A stretch of 64,000 nt of DNA from Orobanche coerulescens (Eukaryota > Streptophyta > Magnoliopsida > Lamiales > Orobanchaceae): contig CM065815.1 in assembly GCA_033398695.1 (NCBI GenBank), positions 12,492,501 through 12,556,500 on the forward strand. Direction: 5' to 3'. The translations under genes and the position numbers were made by a program. The notes beneath the pieces were generated by a model. It made no database searches and had not been told where the DNA came from. It saw only the letters and a program-made list of their open reading frames with translations. Shown piece after piece: positions 60,925-64,000 of this stretch. Positions within the stretch are counted from its first letter, which is position 1, and every line of letters starts with the position of its first letter.

Positions 60925-61395
60925 TGAGTTACGGCCGTAACTAATCATGCATTACGGCCGTAACATGCATTCGTTGGCTTAAGGATGTTTTGGCCGAAGG
61001 GGAGATACGGACGTAAGGATAGACAGGCTACGGCCGTAACATGCGTTCGTGGTTTTTAGGACATGTCGAACGAAGAGGGCTTACGGCCGTAAGGGTTGCG
61101 ACATACGGCCGTAAGTTGAGGGAGGTACGACTGTAAGTCTTGGCCGGTTACGGCCGTACGATTCGAACAGGTGCCCGTTCAGTTTGGACGAAGGTTTCAT
61201 ACGCCCGTAAGTCTTGCCGAGTACGGCCGTATCAGTCTAGATATGCCCGTAAGGCATGTGCGGGTACGACCGTATGTCTGTCGGCAGATTTTTCCACGAG
61301 TCCGAGTTACGCCCATACGAGATGGCTGGTTACCGCCGTAAGGTCGTTGACTTGGGGATGTTATGGCCGTAAGTAGGGCGAGTTACGGCCGTAAT
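60925..61395 (+). repeat. near-palindrome array TTACGGCCGTAA upstream of TATA
   Basis: About sixteen variants of TTACGGCCGTAA, for example near 60928, 60953, 61030, 61081, 61111, 61147, 61223 and 61383. The last ends ~10 bp before the TATA-like box. Same centre as the LARD LTR array at 18190-18470, although the LTRs are otherwise different. Confidence 0.85.
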
Positions 61396-62636
61396 CAGGG
61401 CAGTATTTAAGGACTTGGACGGGACTTTGAGCTCATTATTCTCACTTCTTCACCTTGTTTCCGAGAGAGAGAGTTTGAGGCAGAGATTTTTTTCATCATC
61501 AACACTTGTGTGTTCGAATTTCATCATCTTCAATTGTTTGTGAAGCGTGGATACTTGATTTAACACGAATTCACCGGATCGAAGAGACTGGATCTTAAAA
61601 GGTAATATTCTTCAACACCCTAGATTTCAATTCTACGATGGAATATGATGTTTTGGGATGTTATAATCATGTTATATGAAGAGATATACATATGATTGTG
61701 AGTTGGTATGAATATTTATCGGATTATTGAAGGATTGTTCAAGAACACTTTGAATATTGAGTTGGATTTGGGAGTTTTCGATTAGTTGTTGTTGAAATCA
61801 CGAATTGGATCTTCATATTGGACTATTGATTGTATTGAAGATGTTTTGTTGGATTGTATCACTCTTTGGAGGTTTGGAATTGGTATAATTAAGGATTGGT
61901 TGTAAACAATCGAAGATTGGTTACAACGTGTTTGATATAATGCCCCAATGAACTTGGTTTAGTCGTATCGACGTTTTGAGTTAGTTATAATCGTGTTTCA
62001 TTTGTATAGAACGGATTGTTGGTAATTGTGTTATTCAAGGTTGTTCGAACGACCGACACCTCATTTAGGACGTTTGTTCGTGGAAGGACATTCTTCACCG
62101 GTGTTGCGTAAGTAAATTCTTACTCGGTTAAAGGGATATTCATTCCTTACGTTGTTGTTCATTCATACATGTAATTCACTCATAATATATCATTCATGTC
62201 GAGACTCGTAATCATCAACTAATCATGTAACTCACAAGGAACAACGTTTCCAAATCATTTTCATTGAAGCTATCACTCGTTGTATCATTATGTCATCTCG
62301 GTGAGTCATTCTTTATCCTTGTCGGATTTTATTCATTATCTCTCATATTGGTCGCTCTTGTTCTTGCGACCTTTCCGGGATTGTGTTTCGTGGCCGGATG
62401 GCGTATGTGTGGAAACTTTAGTCGGGCACACTATGGTCATGTGTATATGCGGGACTCCGGACACATTTGGACTGTGCACACGGTAAAGTACCTCCGTGAG
62501 ACTAATTAAGCCAAGTTGCGGGTGTATATGTGGGGCTCCGTACACTCGGCTACTTGTGCACTCACACATTCCATGCGGGCATACTGTGATACTCAGCATT
62601 CAACCCTATTACTTAATTCATTCATGTGATTGTTGT

Positions 62637-64000
62637 TGTAATACCCGTACTTTTATTGACTGTTTGACCTTGCCGTTCTCCTTATTTTGTCGCTCTGTAA
62701 ATGCATGGAGACGTTATTGATATTGTTATTAAGTTTCGTGCCTTGTTTAGGTCACGATCGTATTGTTCAGACCTTGCGGAAGTGTTCTGGGCCAGAGGAA
62801 TAGCGCACGCTAGGCCTAGGCTAACGCATGCTAATTCAGCTTGATTAGCGCACGCTAGCTTTGAGCCGTAGCGCGCTAAGGGACTACGAGTCGAACCGTG
62901 AACTCGATCGCTCTCTGGACTGGCGGATTAACGCACGCTAGGAGTTCGTTAGCGCGCGCTATTCGTGGTTAGTAGCGCACGCTAACATCCGTCCGTAGCG
63001 CACGCTAATGGACGGGTCGGCAGAGGCAGTGAGGTTGTCAGGTTTCTGGACTATCAGGTAGCGCACGCTAGGCTTCGGCTAGTGCACGCTAAAACTGTTA
63101 CGTAGCGCACGCTAAGGCATAATGGTAGCGCACGCTGATGGTTTGGTCAGTAGAAGCAGTGAGGTTTCAGACTTTCTGGACTAGCAGGTAGCGCACGCTA
63201 GGCAGCGGCTAGCGTACGCTATATGTGTTGCGTAACGCACGCTAGTGCTCAGTATTAACGCACGCTAGCGGACCGAGGCAGTAAGCTGAGATTTTGGCAG
63301 GACAGCAGTTAGCGCACGCAAGGGATGATTCGTAACGCGTGCTAACGTCTTATGGCAGTAGCCGCTGGACTACCAGGTGACCCGTTAGCGCACGCTAACA
63401 TTGAGGCGTAGCGTGCGCTATACTGGGACAATATATAAGGGGACAGTCAACCCCTGCACTCGTCATTTTCACATCACTTCCACTTTTTCCGATCGGGAGA
63501 GCTCGGGAGAGGCGATTTGGGGCTTTTTGAGGCAGTCCTCCATCAGATATTGTCATCTTGGGTTGGATAACAAGGATTATTCAACATCTAATCCATCCTA
63601 TCGTACGAATCAAGGTAAAAATCCTTGGAACCCTACCTTTTGGGAATTTTGGGGTTTTTCGTAGATTCGTCTGATTTACCCGCCTTGAAGCTTGAGAACC
63701 TTGAGATTATTATGTATCTATCCTGTATGCATGCTTTTCCTATGATTTTACGGATTGGATTATGCCGTTTTTTGACTTGTGAGGGTTTGGACGATTTTCC
63801 AACCTCTAGTTGATTATCCATGTATTTCCATAAATCGTAGACGGGTTTCGGGAGTTTCTTCGTGTAATTTGAATATGGATAATTTATTATCATATTCCTT
63901 GCGAATCGTTTAGGTGCCGGAAGTGCGTTCTTGGACCTACCGAACTCATACCCTTTTTCCATTCGTTTTCTCGATGTCTCAAAGGCAAGTATATATTTAA
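62637..64000 (+). mobile_element. gypsy-type LTR with GCGCACGCTA array, cut by the window end
   Basis: Starts TGTAATACCCGTAC, probably inserted into the preceding LTR. Motif array at 62803-63421, TATA box (ATATATAAGG) at 63431-63440, then leader-like sequence to the window edge. The end and any internal domain are outside the window, so it is unknown whether it is solo or part of a full element. Confidence 0.65.
62803..63421 (+). repeat. near-palindrome array TAGCGCACGCTA upstream of TATA
   Basis: About twenty variants of TAGCGCACGCTAA, for example near 62803, 62846, 62931, 62950, 62972, 62995, 63059, 63104, 63188, 63233, 63256, 63387 and 63408. Spacing ~15-45 bp. The last copy ends ~10 bp before the TATA box. 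Confidence 0.88.

Larger units (their letters stand above)
60598..64000 (+). mobile_element. gypsy-type LTR with TTACGGCCGTAA array, interrupted and cut by the window end
   Basis: Starts TGTAATACCCGG, as the other large LTRs do (TGTAATRCCC). Motif array at 60925-61395, TATA-like GTATTTAAGG at 61403-61412, then a ~1.2-kb transcribed part that runs to 62636, where a second LTR begins. Its 3' end is not in the window. No coding region. Confidence 0.7.

Overview
This is nuclear DNA of a flowering plant, most likely a eudicot. The evidence is two intron-containing housekeeping genes with plant-type splice sites and protein sequences, embedded in a dense field of plant transposons: Ty1/copia, Ty3/gypsy-type LTRs, CACTA, MULE, hAT, Helitron and RTE-LINE. 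Nothing bacterial or viral was found. The species cannot be named from the sequence alone.

The two real genes are reconstructed exon by exon. The first, on the minus strand at 8860-13319, has 11 exons that join to a 241-aa RRP41, an RNase PH-like subunit of the exosome ring. The second, on the plus strand at 46011-49431, has 4 coding exons that join to a 148-aa class I ubiquitin-conjugating enzyme of the UBC8/UBC10/UBC28 group, with its active-site Cys85.

Layout: (1) 1-3542, a decayed minus-strand copia element cut by the window start. (2) ~3685-8075, a foldback-like element made of ~30-bp units in opposing orientation, split by a 2.2-kb solo LTR with a perfect 5-bp target-site duplication (TSD). 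(3) RRP41. (4) 13550-32515, a three-level nest: an old copia element (TSD AAAAT) holds a 15-kb LTR element with 3-kb LTRs and no coding capacity (TSD GTACA), which in turn holds a copia element with ~950-bp LTRs. The nest ends 230 bp upstream of the RRP41 start codon and lies in the same orientation. (5) 32570-~33570, a Helitron remnant. (6) 34343-41479, a 7.1-kb CACTA element (TSD ATA). (7) 43143-45083, a MULE carrying a FAR1-like tail. (8) The UBC gene. (9) 49672-64000, a mosaic of solo LTRs, a 1.5-kb deletion derivative of the same CACTA family inside a copia solo LTR, a 5'-truncated RTE LINE, hAT remnants, tandem repeats and two nested gypsy-type LTRs running off the window end.

The most interesting pattern is shared by four LTR families in the window (4678-6913; 16010-18985 with 28070-31062; from 60598; from 62637). 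Each carries, just upstream of its TATA box, an array of roughly 9 to 20 copies of a short near-palindrome of the form T-T/A-A/G-CG-N-N-CG-N-TAA. The centre differs by family (ACGTACGT, GCGTACGCT, ACGGCCGT, GCGCACGCT). This looks like a conserved promoter architecture with a rapidly changing binding site.
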